Shown here: positions 1-8,466 of the stretch, piece by piece
Numbering within the stretch: position 1 is the stretch's first letter
Layout: every line of letters starts with the position of its first letter
Assembly: GCF_902459705.1 (NCBI RefSeq)
Contig: NZ_CABPRU010000006.1
Location: 62,001-126,000 of the forward strand
Source: Pandoraea terrigena
GTDB taxonomy: Bacteria > Pseudomonadota > Gammaproteobacteria > Burkholderiales > Burkholderiaceae
Direction of reading: 5' to 3'
DNA length: 64,000 nucleotides
Notes under the pieces: generated by a model
Database searches by the model: none
What the model was told of the DNA's origin: nothing
Seen by the model: only the letters and a program-made list of their open reading frames with translations
Translations under genes and position numbers: made by a program

Positions 1-871
1 CGTAGTTCAGGTCGCGATTATCCGCCGGAATACGAAAGTAATTTCCCATATTCTCGGCATGCGCCATTTCTTCGCGAGAAATTAGTGATTCGTAAAGCTT
101 CTCGCCGTGACGCGTACCGATGACACGTATCGGATTGTCGCGCTTGAACAACTCCTTCAGCGCTTGCGCCAGATCGGCGACCGTCGAGGCCGGGGCTTGC
201 TGCACGAAGATGTCGCCCTGCCGACCGTGCGCGAACGCGTGCAGCACCAGATCGACGGAGTCATCCAGCGACATCAGGAAGCGCGTCATGTTGGGGTCTG
301 TCAACGAGAGAGGCTTGCCGCTCTTCAATTGCGATACAAATAGCGGAATGACGGAACCGCGCGATGCCATCACATTACCGTAGCGCGTGGCACAAAAAAT
401 GGTCTCGCCTTCCTGCTGCGACCGCGCTTTGGCGACCATCAGCTTTTCCGCCATCGCTTTGGAAATGCCCATCGCGTTGATGGGATAAACCGCCTTGTCC
501 GTACTCAGCACGATCAAACGTTTCACGCCAGCGGCCGTCGCGGCGCTCATAACGTTCTCTGTGCCGAGCACATTCGTGCGCACCGCTTCCATCGGATAAA
601 ACTCGCACGAAGGTACCTGCTTGAGTGCAGCCGCGTGGAAGACGTAATCCACCCCCTTCATCGCTTGCCGCACGCTCTCATAGTCGCGCACGTCCCCAAT
701 ATGGAACTTGAGCTTGGGATTGTTCAGCGCAATTCGCATGTCTTCCTGCTTCTTCTCATCCCGGCTGAAAATACGGATCTCTTTGACGCCGGTATTGAGG
801 AAGCGATTCAGGATGGTGTTGCCAAACGATCCGGTACCGCCTGTAATCATTAAAACGCTATCGTCGAACAT
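1..871 (-). CDS. UDP-GlcNAc 4,6-dehydratase/5-epimerase, WbjB/FnlA type (3' end outside window)
   Basis: Soluble short-chain dehydrogenase family protein expected to convert UDP-GlcNAc to a UDP-2-acetamido-2,6-dideoxy-4-hexulose, the first step to UDP-L-FucNAc, L-RhaNAc or L-QuiNAc. About 290 codons are visible, read leftward from the ATG at 871. The Rossmann motif ITGGTGSFGNTILNRF is at residues 9-24, followed by STDKAVYPINAMGISK, in which Met replaces the usual catalytic Tyr of the Y-x3-K pair, as known for this dehydratase class. The C-terminus runs off the window. It lies 5 bp downstream of an RmlD-like reductase, so the two are probably one operon. The end product cannot be decided without the missing downstream genes. 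Confidence 0.88.
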   Translation of the reverse strand, partial: MFDDSVLMITGGTGSFGNTILNRFLNTGVKEIRIFSRDEKKQEDMRIALNNPKLKFHIGDVRDYESVRQAMKGVDYVFHAAALKQVPSCEFYPMEAVRTNVLGTENVMSAATAAGVKRLIVLSTDKAVYPINAMGISKAMAEKLMVAKARSQQEGETIFCATRYGNVMASRGSVIPLFVSQLKSGKPLSLTDPNMTRFLMSLDDSVDLVLHAFAHGRQGDIFVQQAPASTVADLAQALKELFKRDNPIRVIGTRHGEKLYESLISREEMAHAENMGNYFRIPADNRDLNY

Positions 872-876
872 ATCGG

Positions 877-1734
877 TTAGCTTTTCTGGGATTGGTTCGA
901 GTACATGATGTCAATCAGTTCGGGCCATGCGGGAGCTCGATAGCCCGTCGCCTCGAAGAATTTTTCACTATTCAAGCTACGGTCAATCACGAAGGTGTCG
1001 TCGGCGTGAATGATGACGTCCCGCTTGTATGTCTTGGCGATCAATTGTAGCAGGCTGAATTTATCAATCGGACTGGCGCCAACGTGATACAGACCGGTCA
1101 GGTGCGCATTGGGAATGACCCGATCCCGCACGACCTCGGCGAGCACAACCGTCGGCAAGCCGGAGAAAATCGCCTTCTGAAAGCCCTTGCATTCGGTCTG
1201 CGCCAGGAACCATTCGAGTAACCCATGGCGCGTGCCAAGTTCGTGGCCGATGGTCGACGTACGGAGGGTGATGGCACCTTCACCGGTCACTTCGCCCAGA
1301 TGCTTCGACTTGCCGTAGATGTCCGTCGCGTCAGGGAGATCGGTTTCCAGGTAATTGCCAGCCTTACCCGAAAAAACGCAGTCGGAACTGATATGAATCA
1401 GGCGCGCGCCGGCAAGACGGCATAGCTCTGCCAGCCGGTGCGGCAGAAGTGCGTTAAGGGCCAAGGCCGCAATAGGGTCATTCCCCCCCGGCAAGTGCTT
1501 GGTCAATCCGGCGCAGTTCACGACGACATCGGGCACCGCATCGAGCAGCAGTCGTGGCAAGGCATCCGGATTGGTGAAGTCGACGCCGACGACGAGGCGG
1601 TCTGCGGGCACGTGCGGCAACAGGTTGTGTCGCGTACGCACGGTGCCGCTGACCTGCCAATCGGGTTGTGTTGCGAGCACCCGCATCATCGTACTGCCGA
1701 TCAAGCCGTTTGCACCTAGAACGAGAATCTTCAT
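877..1734 (-). CDS. RmlD-like NDP-sugar 4-keto reductase (SDR family)
   Basis: 285-residue SDR of the dTDP-4-dehydrorhamnose reductase (RmlD) superfamily. The nucleotide-binding motif LGANGLIGSTMMR is at the N-terminus, a Ser in ISSDCVFSGKAGNY near residue 118, and the YGKSK (Y-x3-K) catalytic pair near residue 139. Immediately next to a WbjB/FnlA-type dehydratase, it most likely reduces the 4-keto-6-deoxy product. The known precedent is WbvB-WbvR of Vibrio cholerae O37, giving UDP-L-RhaNAc and, after a 2-epimerase, UDP-L-QuiNAc. It is shorter than the WbjC/FnlB reductase of L-FucNAc synthesis, which argues mildly against L-FucNAc. It abuts the upstream glycosyltransferase without a gap. Confidence 0.8.
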   Translation of the reverse strand: MKILVLGANGLIGSTMMRVLATQPDWQVSGTVRTRHNLLPHVPADRLVVGVDFTNPDALPRLLLDAVPDVVVNCAGLTKHLPGGNDPIAALALNALLPHRLAELCRLAGARLIHISSDCVFSGKAGNYLETDLPDATDIYGKSKHLGEVTGEGAITLRTSTIGHELGTRHGLLEWFLAQTECKGFQKAIFSGLPTVVLAEVVRDRVIPNAHLTGLYHVGASPIDKFSLLQLIAKTYKRDVIIHADDTFVIDRSLNSEKFFEATGYRAPAWPELIDIMYSNQSQKS

Positions 1735-2952
1735 TTATGACTTCCTACGCATGGTTTGCAGGTGCCGAATCAAATCCGATACCAAGCTTTCGTGGTCGAA
1801 CTTGGCGCGATAGTAAGCCCGTCCGTTCGCGCCCATTTGTTCGCGTTCTGCGGGCGGCATCGCGTGAAGCGTGCGTATCGCCTCGGCGAGGGCCGCCCCG
1901 TCTTGTGCCGCGGCCGTGACGCCGGCACCGGCCGCGAGTACAAGGCGGGCCCCTTCGCCATTCACGCTCGCGATGATCGGCCGGCCGGCGGCCAAGTAAG
2001 CCTGAATCTTGTTGGGCACCGTGGCGGCGAAGATCTCCTCGTCGGCCAGGGTCACCAACAGGGCGGACGCCTGTTGCATGAAGCCCGGCATACGCTCGGA
2101 CGGAAATCGGCCCGGCAGATGGACGTTGCTCAACCCGCGAGCCTTGATCTCCTGGAGCATCCAGTCGCGCCGGCTACCGTCGCCGACCACGACAAACTGA
2201 ATGTCCGCGTCTGCCGCCAGAAGCGTAGCGGCCTCAACGATGACTTCGACGGCCTGGGCGCTACCAATATTGCCGGCGAACATGACCGAGAACCCCGCGT
2301 CCAGTCCTGGCAAGCCAGGCGTGTCCCCCTCCACCGGACGCGCAAAGCTGTCGTCAACGGAGTTCGGGTAGTAGCGGATCTCGGTGGCGGGCGCCAGTTT
2401 ACCCACCGGGCCGAAAAATGCCTCCGATTGAACGAGCAACAGCGACATGCGCTTGTAGATATAGCGCACGACCCATTCGACGGCTTTCAGGATGTAGCGA
2501 TTCTTCACGTAGCCAGTCGCGGAAAGGCTCTCCGGCCACAAGTCTTGCACCCACAGCGCCACTGGCGTTTTCTTGCGCCAGCCGAGGTAGATGGCTGGCA
2601 GCGCCTGTAGCACCGGCGACGTCGCGTAGACGAAGATCGCGTCGAACCGCTTACCGCGTAGCAGCCGAGGGGCGAACACCAGACCGTTCAGGACAAACGA
2701 GAGATAGTTGCGCGCCAGGCCAACGGCACCGCGTCCGCGAGGGCGCAACGGCACGCGATGGACGGGAATACCATGAAAAGTCTCTTGCAGGCATCCGTCG
2801 GCCTGATAGCCGTCGAAGACCTTGCCGGCCGGATAATTGGGCTTACCCGTCAGAATCTCGACTTCGACGCCTTTCTCGCTAAGTGATTTCGCAACCTCGT
2901 TGATACGAAAGCCCTCGGGCCAAAAGTTCTGGCTGACAATCAGGACTCGCAC
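1735..2952 (-). CDS. Glycosyltransferase family 4, WbuB-like
   Basis: 405-residue GT4 enzyme with a GT-B fold. The N-terminal acceptor domain begins MRVLIVSQNFWPEGFRINEV and includes the WVQDLWPESL motif typical of WbuB-like 2-acetamido-6-deoxy-L-sugar transferases. The C-terminal nucleotide-sugar domain has VMFAGNIGSAQ, a VVVGDGSRR strand and the E-x7-E-like stretch near AYLAAGRPIIASV. The start is GTG at 2952, overlapping the preceding glycosyltransferase by 13 bp, which indicates translational coupling. Cytoplasmic, at the inner membrane face. The adjacent WbjB-like and RmlD-like genes make a UDP-6-deoxy-L-HexNAc the likely donor; this is inference. Confidence 0.82.
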   Translation of the reverse strand: MRVLIVSQNFWPEGFRINEVAKSLSEKGVEVEILTGKPNYPAGKVFDGYQADGCLQETFHGIPVHRVPLRPRGRGAVGLARNYLSFVLNGLVFAPRLLRGKRFDAIFVYATSPVLQALPAIYLGWRKKTPVALWVQDLWPESLSATGYVKNRYILKAVEWVVRYIYKRMSLLLVQSEAFFGPVGKLAPATEIRYYPNSVDDSFARPVEGDTPGLPGLDAGFSVMFAGNIGSAQAVEVIVEAATLLAADADIQFVVVGDGSRRDWMLQEIKARGLSNVHLPGRFPSERMPGFMQQASALLVTLADEEIFAATVPNKIQAYLAAGRPIIASVNGEGARLVLAAGAGVTAAAQDGAALAEAIRTLHAMPPAEREQMGANGRAYYRAKFDHESLVSDLIRHLQTMRRKS

Positions 2953-4007
2953 GATAGTCTGCCCTTTTTAACGATGTAGTTCATAAATTCAGAGGCATCG
3001 AGCAATGGCAATGAAGGTTCTTGATTGCCGCAGAAGCGCTTGACCGCGCGCGCTATCGAATACGGCGAATAGGGATCGAACGCGGCCTCGGGATCGAGCA
3101 CATCGCGAACGTAGTCGAGCTCAGAAGCCAGCACGGGCAACCCGGCTTGTCTGGCCTCGATCAATGGTAAGCCAAACGATTCCAGCGTAGACGGGAAGAT
3201 CAGTGCGTCAGCGTCCGCGTACAACGCGCGGATTTCGCTGTGAGGCACGTGGCCGAGATTCCTGACATGAAGTCCATGGCGGGCGCGCATAACATCGATT
3301 TCGCCGCACAAGTCGGCGAATCGCGTGGCGTCCAGCGTGACCTGCAGGCTCGGAAACAGTCCCTCGTCGGCCAACAGGCACCACGCCTTCATCAAGGTCC
3401 GATGGTTCTTGTGCGGCTCGCCTGATGACACGTAGACGAAACGCCCCTGGCAAGCTGTTCGGGCGGTTGCGCCTGCGCCAATGCCACGCGAGTAATGCTG
3501 CTTGTCGGTAACAAACGGCAGAACATGCGCCGGCGGCTGTCCGTGCGTTTTCTCGTCAAGCAACCGCTTCATGGTAGGCGTCTGCACGATGAATTCATCG
3601 ACGTGACCCACACATCCCGAAAGCCATCTGCGCTCAATGGAAATACGCACGCGGCTTTTGAGCGAGAAGTTGGCTAAGGGGGTCTTGTCGATCAGATAGC
3701 GATTTTGCAGAAAGACGCGCACCCAGCCCCGCAGCTTGAACAGCGGCGGCAAATTGCCAAAGCAGAGTACAACATCGTCGCTGCCCGTATTGGCCGCCAA
3801 CCACCGCTCGGCGCTCAGGCGTGCCATCGGGGTAGGCTTGACGCGCACGATATCGATGCCTTGCGCCACGCCTTGTGCCAGCGCCATACGGCTGTCCAGC
3901 AACGCTGTGACCGGGCCGCCAGGGGCTTGCCCGAGCAACGCGTCGAGCAATGTTCGGCCGCCGCCCTGATGGACGTTCGTGGCGTGGATGATCAACTTGC
4001 TGGACAT
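2940..4007 (-). CDS. Glycosyltransferase family 4
   Basis: 355-residue glycosyltransferase. The N-terminus contains HATNVHQGGGRTLL, a glycine-rich acceptor-side loop. The C-terminal half has the GT1/GT4 nucleotide-sugar domain: FVYVSSGEPHKNHRTL, LGHVPHSEIRALYADADALI, then FPSTLESFGLPLIEARQAGL, the conserved E-x7-E motif. It is the first gene of the leftward arm of the O-antigen locus, starting at ATG 4007, and overlaps the next gene by 13 bp. Donor and linkage cannot be read from sequence. It faces a divergent MarR-type regulator across a 460-bp intergenic region with three inverted repeats. Confidence 0.82.
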   Translation of the reverse strand: MSSKLIIHATNVHQGGGRTLLDALLGQAPGGPVTALLDSRMALAQGVAQGIDIVRVKPTPMARLSAERWLAANTGSDDVVLCFGNLPPLFKLRGWVRVFLQNRYLIDKTPLANFSLKSRVRISIERRWLSGCVGHVDEFIVQTPTMKRLLDEKTHGQPPAHVLPFVTDKQHYSRGIGAGATARTACQGRFVYVSSGEPHKNHRTLMKAWCLLADEGLFPSLQVTLDATRFADLCGEIDVMRARHGLHVRNLGHVPHSEIRALYADADALIFPSTLESFGLPLIEARQAGLPVLASELDYVRDVLDPEAAFDPYSPYSIARAVKRFCGNQEPSLPLLDASEFMNYIVKKGRLSCES

Positions 4008-4192
4008 AGTTAACGGTGTCGAACCAGGCCAATGGCGTCGGATTGCCTGTCGGACGGCAAGGCGAAATCGAGGGGGTGGCGCACAAGGGCTTCAGCGGGT
4101 GGTGTGATTAATGGGACCGGCTTAGAGCAGCGCCGCCATCGTGGCGATCGACTACATCTTCTCGGATCGGTCGGTGAAGGACTTAGGCGATA

Positions 4193-4208
4193 TCATTCGA
4201 GCGAATGA
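4193..4208. promoter_or_regulatory. Inverted repeat, operator-like
   Basis: TCATTCG-AG-CGAATGA, perfect 7-bp arms with a 2-bp centre, 186 bp upstream of the leftward glycosyltransferase start and 260 bp upstream of the MarR-type regulator. It has the size and symmetry of a winged-helix dimer site. Binding is inference. Confidence 0.4.
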
Positions 4209-4241
4209 AGCAGGATTGTAAAACACCTCCGGTCGCTGGAC

Positions 4242-4257
4242 GTTGCATATGTGCAAC
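4242..4257. promoter_or_regulatory. Inverted repeat, operator-like
   Basis: GTTGCA-TATG-TGCAAC, perfect 6-bp arms with a 4-bp centre, 34 bp to the right of the repeat at 4193. Confidence 0.35.
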
Positions 4258-4366
4258 CCCCGATATCCAGGAACCGCCTGTTTTGGCCGACGAACGGCTA
4301 CGTTGCTGTGTCCGCTTTGCCGGACAGTTGACACGTCTGGCAAGTCATGGTCGAATCCGGGCAGCA

Positions 4367-4381
4367 GTTCAACGGTTGAAC
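4367..4381. promoter_or_regulatory. Inverted repeat, operator-like, closest to the regulator gene
   Basis: GTTCAAC-G-GTTGAAC, perfect 7-bp arms around a single base, ending 86 bp before the ATG of the MarR-type regulator. The position suits autoregulation. A further half-site-like GTTGAC follows at 4383. Confidence 0.45.
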
Positions 4382-4467
4382 GTTGACTGCGGTTCGAATA
4401 ACCCAACGTAGGAGCCAACATCGCGAGCGGCCGTCACTGGGGCCTGCCGCTATGTTCCGCTTCGGAT

Positions 4468-4812
4468 ATGGACGAGATTCACTACCGAATACTGCGATTG
4501 TTGGCGGAGAACCCTACGATCTCTCAGAGAGAACTCGCCAGGGTTCTCGGCGTCAGCTTGGGCAAAGCCAATTACTGCCTGCGCGGCCTGCTGGGGAAGA
4601 GTTGGGTCAAAGTGCAGAACTTCCGCAACAGTGAAAACAAGCGCGCTTACGCTTACTTGCTAACGCCGGCTGGCATTGAGGCCAAGGCCAAGTTGACATT
4701 GTCCTATTTGCGGCGGAAACAAGAAGAATACGAGGCGATGCGGCGCGAAATCGATGCGTTGCAAGAGGAAATCGACGCATCTGGCAAGCTCGGCGCCAAA
4801 GCGCCGGTTTAG
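4468..4812 (+). CDS. MarR family EPS-associated transcriptional regulator
   Basis: 114-residue DNA-binding protein. The N-terminal winged helix-turn-helix reads HYRILRLLAENPTISQREL, then ARVLGVSLGKANYCLRGL. The C-terminus (about residues 72-107) is a charged heptad-like helix rich in Glu, Lys and Arg, probably a dimerising coiled coil. Length and sequence fit the small MarR-type regulators found at the head of exopolysaccharide or O-antigen loci in many proteobacteria, whose ligands are unknown. It heads the rightward arm, with manC beginning 138 bp later. The ribosome-binding site before ATG 4468 is weak. Confidence 0.85.
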   Translation: MDEIHYRILRLLAENPTISQRELARVLGVSLGKANYCLRGLLGKSWVKVQNFRNSENKRAYAYLLTPAGIEAKAKLTLSYLRRKQEEYEAMRREIDALQEEIDASGKLGAKAPV

Positions 4813-4950
4813 TCGGCGACGCTCAGCGCCCGGGCAAATGCCCCCGGGAGCAAGTTCAATTCAGCGATCAACGTTCGGCGTACGCGAGCAGCCAACGGAT
4901 GACGATGCGTCTCCTCAAACCATTCAACCTGCGATTTGTACTGGAACAGT

Positions 4951-6417
4951 ATGGAACTTGGCGAAGTAGTGCTTCAGCCGGTGATTCTTTCGGGTGGATC
5001 TGGCACGCGCTTATGGCCGCTGTCGCGTGAGCAGTATCCGAAGCAGTTACTGCCGTTGACATGCGAACGCTCGATGTTGCAGGAAACGGCCCGACGCGTG
5101 GATGGGCTGGCGAAGACCGCGGCCCTACGAGCGCCGATCATCGTCTGCAATGAGGCGTACCGCTTCATTACGGCAGAGCAGATGTTGGCGGCGGGCAAGC
5201 CTTCGAGCCAGATCGTGCTCGAACCGTTTGGCCGAAATACTGCTCCGGCACTCACCTTGGCAGCCTTGGTCGCAATGCAATCGGACGCAGACCCAATACT
5301 GCTCGCAATGCCGGCTGATCATGTGATCAGCAACGTGGCGGCGTTCGAGGCAGCCGTGGCGTCGGCACTCCCGCTCGCCGCCGATGGCGGGATCGTGACC
5401 TTCGGTATTGTGCCTGACCGACCCGAAACGGGTTACGGCTATATTCGCACGGGTCAGCGTCGAGCTGACGGTGTTGCACTGGCGCTGACGCAATTTGTCG
5501 AAAAACCTGACCACGCCACCGCACAGCGATATCTGGAAAGCGGCGAATATCTCTGGAACAGCGGGCTGTTCGTGTTACGCGCGAGCGCCTGGATACGAGC
5601 CTTGGCGCACTTCCAACCCACGATACTTGAAGCCTGTCGCGCCGCCGTCGACGGGGGTTGCACGGACGTTGATTTTCGCCGGGTCGATGCTGCCGCCTTC
5701 GACGCGTGCCCGTCGGACTCAATCGATTACGCGGTGATGGAACCGCTGTCGGCCGCCCAGTCCGCCGAGATGCCCTGCCACGTGATCCCATTGTCGGCGG
5801 GCTGGTCAGACGTCGGCTCGTGGGACTCGCTGTGGCAGGTTTCTGAAAAGGACGATGCCGGCAACGTCACACGAGGTGATGTGCTTATGCACAATGCACG
5901 CGAGAATCTTGTATTTGCCGAGGATCGCGTGGTGGCGTGCGTTGGAGTGGACGACCTGGTCGTGGTTGAGACACCCGATGCCATTTTGGTGGCCCACAAG
6001 GATGCCACCCAGGATGTCAAGCATATCGTGGCGCGCCTCAAGGTGGAGCAATTTAGCCAGGCAAACGCTCACCGCAAGGTGCATCGCCCCTGGGGATGGT
6101 ACGACAGCATTGACGCCGGGCAGCGGTTCCAGGTCAAGCGCATTGTTGTGAAACCAGGCGCGTCGCTGAGTCTGCAGATGCACCATCATCGCGCGGAGCA
6201 CTGGGTCGTCGTGCACGGCACGGCCAAAGTAACACGCGGCGACGAAACCATCCTGCTGTCGGAAAACCAGTCCACCTATATCCCGCTGGGGACCGTCCAT
6301 CGGCTTGAAAACCCAGGCAAATTTGATCTCGAAATCATCGAGGTCCAGTCGGGCAGCTATCTGGGCGAGGACGACATTGTACGATTTGAAGATACTTATG
6401 GACGAACAAATGGTTGA
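4951..6417 (+). CDS. manC: Mannose-1-phosphate guanylyltransferase / mannose-6-phosphate isomerase
   Basis: 488-residue bifunctional type II enzyme making GDP-mannose from mannose-1-phosphate and GTP. The guanylyltransferase signature [20 protein letters not shown] begins near residue 12, and FVEKPD lies in the middle. The C-terminal cupin (mannose-6-phosphate isomerase) domain has [10 protein letters not shown] and [17 protein letters not shown] prefer ATG 4951, with GGAA shortly upstream, over the in-frame TTG 4936. It overlaps gmd by 20 bp. It supplies the GDP-sugar branch of the locus. No phosphomannomutase gene is in the window, so one is expected elsewhere. Confidence 0.95.
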   Translation: MELGEVVLQPVILSGGSGTRLWPLSREQYPKQLLPLTCERSMLQETARRVDGLAKTAALRAPIIVCNEAYRFITAEQMLAAGKPSSQIVLEPFGRNTAPALTLAALVAMQSDADPILLAMPADHVISNVAAFEAAVASALPLAADGGIVTFGIVPDRPETGYGYIRTGQRRADGVALALTQFVEKPDHATAQRYLESGEYLWNSGLFVLRASAWIRALAHFQPTILEACRAAVDGGCTDVDFRRVDAAAFDACPSDSIDYAVMEPLSAAQSAEMPCHVIPLSAGWSDVGSWDSLWQVSEKDDAGNVTRGDVLMHNARENLVFAEDRVVACVGVDDLVVVETPDAILVAHKDATQDVKHIVARLKVEQFSQANAHRKVHRPWGWYDSIDAGQRFQVKRIVVKPGASLSLQMHHHRAEHWVVVHGTAKVTRGDETILLSENQSTYIPLGTVHRLENPGKFDLEIIEVQSGSYLGEDDIVRFEDTYGRTNG

Positions 6418-7537
6418 AAGCGAACGAAAAGTTGCCCTGATTACGGGCGTTACCGGCCAGGATGGCGCGTATTTGGCCGAGTTCCTGCTTGGCAAGGGCT
6501 ATGAAGTGCATGGCATCAAGCGCCGCACTTCGCTGTTCAATACGGACCGGATCGACCATCTGTTCCAAGACCCGCACGTCCCGGACCCACGCTTCATACT
6601 GCATCATGGCGATCTGACCGACTCGTCAAGCCTCGTGCGCATCATTCAGCAAACGAAGCCGGACGAGATCTATAACCTCGCCGCGCAGAGCCATGTGGCG
6701 GTGTCGTTCGAAGAACCCGAGTACACGGCCAATTCCGACGGCTTGGGCGCATTGCGAATTCTCGAAGCGATGCGGATTCTCGGCCTGGAAAAGAAGACCC
6801 GCTTCTACCAGGCATCGACTTCCGAACTGTACGGTTTGGTGCAGGAGATTCCGCAGAAGGAAACCACGCCTTTCTACCCGCGTAGTCCCTATGCAGTCGC
6901 CAAACTCTACGCGTACTGGATCACGGTGAACTACCGCGAAGCCTACGGCATGTACGCCTGCAACGGTATTCTGTTCAATCACGAAAGCCCGATTCGTGGC
7001 GAAACGTTTGTCACGCGCAAGATCACCCGCGCACTGGCGCGCATCAAGCTCGGCCTGCAGGAGAACCTGTTCCTTGGCAACCTGAACGCACTGCGCGACT
7101 GGGGCCACGCTCGCGATTACGTCGAGATGCAGTGGTTGATGTTGCAGCAGGACACGCCGGACGATTTCGTGATCGCGACCGGCGAGCAGCATAGTGTGCG
7201 CGATTTCGTCAATCGCGCCGGCGATGCCCTTGGCCTTCAGTTTGAGTGGCGCGGCGAGGGGGCCGATGAAGTGGGCATTCTGACCGCTGCCGAAGGCGAG
7301 GGTGCGCAGAAGCTGATTGGCAAGGCGGTCGTTGCCGTCGATCCACGCTATTTCCGCCCGACCGAAGTCGAGACGCTCCTGGGCGACGCGAGCAAGGCAC
7401 ACGACAAGCTGGGCTGGAAGCCACAGACGAGCTTTGCCGAGTTGGTACGCGAGATGGCCGAGTCCGATCTCCGCGAAGCGGCGTTCGAGTTACAGGTCAA
7501 GGCCTCGGGCCACAAGGCCCTGCGCTATCAAGGCTGA
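6398..7537 (+). CDS. gmd: GDP-mannose 4,6-dehydratase
   Basis: Converts GDP-D-mannose to GDP-4-keto-6-deoxy-D-mannose with bound NADP. 379 residues from ATG 6398, or 375 from ATG 6410; both overlap the end of manC. Visible motifs are the nucleotide-binding [20 protein letters not shown], then [16 protein letters not shown], the catalytic Thr in QASTSELYG, the YAVAK Y-x3-K pair, and [15 protein letters not shown], typical of Gmd. It is followed after 2 bp by the epimerase/reductase gene. The product is the shared precursor of GDP-L-fucose, GDP-perosamine and GDP-colitose; colD downstream points to colitose. Confidence 0.96.
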   Translation: MDEQMVESERKVALITGVTGQDGAYLAEFLLGKGYEVHGIKRRTSLFNTDRIDHLFQDPHVPDPRFILHHGDLTDSSSLVRIIQQTKPDEIYNLAAQSHVAVSFEEPEYTANSDGLGALRILEAMRILGLEKKTRFYQASTSELYGLVQEIPQKETTPFYPRSPYAVAKLYAYWITVNYREAYGMYACNGILFNHESPIRGETFVTRKITRALARIKLGLQENLFLGNLNALRDWGHARDYVEMQWLMLQQDTPDDFVIATGEQHSVRDFVNRAGDALGLQFEWRGEGADEVGILTAAEGEGAQKLIGKAVVAVDPRYFRPTEVETLLGDASKAHDKLGWKPQTSFAELVREMAESDLREAAFELQVKASGHKALRYQG

Positions 7538-7539
7538 CC

Positions 7540-8466
7540 ATGCAGCGTATCTTGTTGACGGGCGGCGGCGGCATGGTCGGACGGAATATCGTCGAGCGCG
7601 CGGGTGCGGGCCGAGGGATATTCCTGACCCCAACCTCCCGCGAGCTTGATCTGTGCGACTACGCGAAGGTCGAAGCCTACATGGCCGAACACCGTCCCGA
7701 TGTCGTGATCCACGCTGCCGGGCTCGTTGGTGGCATACAGGCAAATATTGCGGCACCGGTCGATTTTCTCGTCAAGAATCTCGACATGGGACGCAACGTG
7801 GTCATGGCCGCCAAGGCCGTCGGCGTGCCGCGCTTACTGAACCTCGGAAGTTCTTGCATGTATCCGCGCAATGCCGCGAATCCTCTATTGGAGGAAATGG
7901 TACTGCAAGGCGAGCTTGAGCCGACGAACGAGGGCTATGCAATCGCCAAGATCGTGACCGCACGGCTTTGCCAATACGTGCGTCGCGAAGACAGCCGGCT
8001 CGACTACAAAACGCTCATTCCCTGCAACCTCTACGGCCGCTTCGACAAGTTCGCGCCACAGAATTCGCATCTGATTCCGGCCATCATCCACAAGGTCCAC
8101 ACCGCCAAGGTTTCCGAGCAGGACTCGGTCGAGATCTGGGGAGATGGCACGGCGCGGCGCGAGTTCATGTACTCCGGCGATTTTGCCGATGCAGTCCTCC
8201 ATGCGCTCGACGACTTCGAGGGACTGCCCGAGATGACAAATATCGGGCTGGGCCATGATTTCAGCATCAATGAATATTATGAAATCGCCGCCAGAGTCAT
8301 CGGCTGGCAGGGCAAGTTCGAGCACGATCTGAGCAAACCGGTCGGTATGAAGCAGAAACTCGTATCGATCGAAAGACAAACCACCTGGGGCTGGCAAGCG
8401 AAATCAAGTCTCGAGGACGGCATTGCCAAAACCTACGACTATTACTTGAAGGACTATCTCGGATGA
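7540..8466 (+). CDS. GDP-L-fucose synthase / GDP-L-colitose synthase family epimerase-reductase
   Basis: 308-residue SDR of the Fcl/ColC family, a C3/C5 epimerase and C4 reductase acting on GDP-4-keto sugars with NADPH. Seen: the N-terminal TGGGGMVGRNIVE loop, HAAGLVGGIQANI, the catalytic NLGSSCMYP serine, the EGYAIAK Y-x3-K pair and NLYGRFDKF. In a locus with colD just downstream and overlapping by 4 bp, the likely reaction is the final step to GDP-L-colitose (ColC). An Fcl role making GDP-L-fucose cannot be excluded, because both enzymes share this fold and motif set. Confidence 0.85.
   Translation: MQRILLTGGGGMVGRNIVERAGAGRGIFLTPTSRELDLCDYAKVEAYMAEHRPDVVIHAAGLVGGIQANIAAPVDFLVKNLDMGRNVVMAAKAVGVPRLLNLGSSCMYPRNAANPLLEEMVLQGELEPTNEGYAIAKIVTARLCQYVRREDSRLDYKTLIPCNLYGRFDKFAPQNSHLIPAIIHKVHTAKVSEQDSVEIWGDGTARREFMYSGDFADAVLHALDDFEGLPEMTNIGLGHDFSINEYYEIAARVIGWQGKFEHDLSKPVGMKQKLVSIERQTTWGWQAKSSLEDGIAKTYDYYLKDYLG

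Larger units (their letters stand above)
4008..4467. promoter_or_regulatory. Divergent intergenic region of the O-antigen locus
   Basis: 460 bp separate the leftward glycosyltransferase operon from the rightward regulator gene. No convincing coding sequence is present; a short leftward frame at 4152-4421 lacks family resemblance. The region carries three perfect short inverted repeats, listed separately, and is expected to hold promoters for both arms. No JUMPstart/ops element was recognised. Confidence 0.6.

Noticed and set aside
4152-4421. Short leftward frame in the divergent O-antigen promoter region
   Set aside because: No family resemblance, and it covers the inverted repeats; treated as non-coding.
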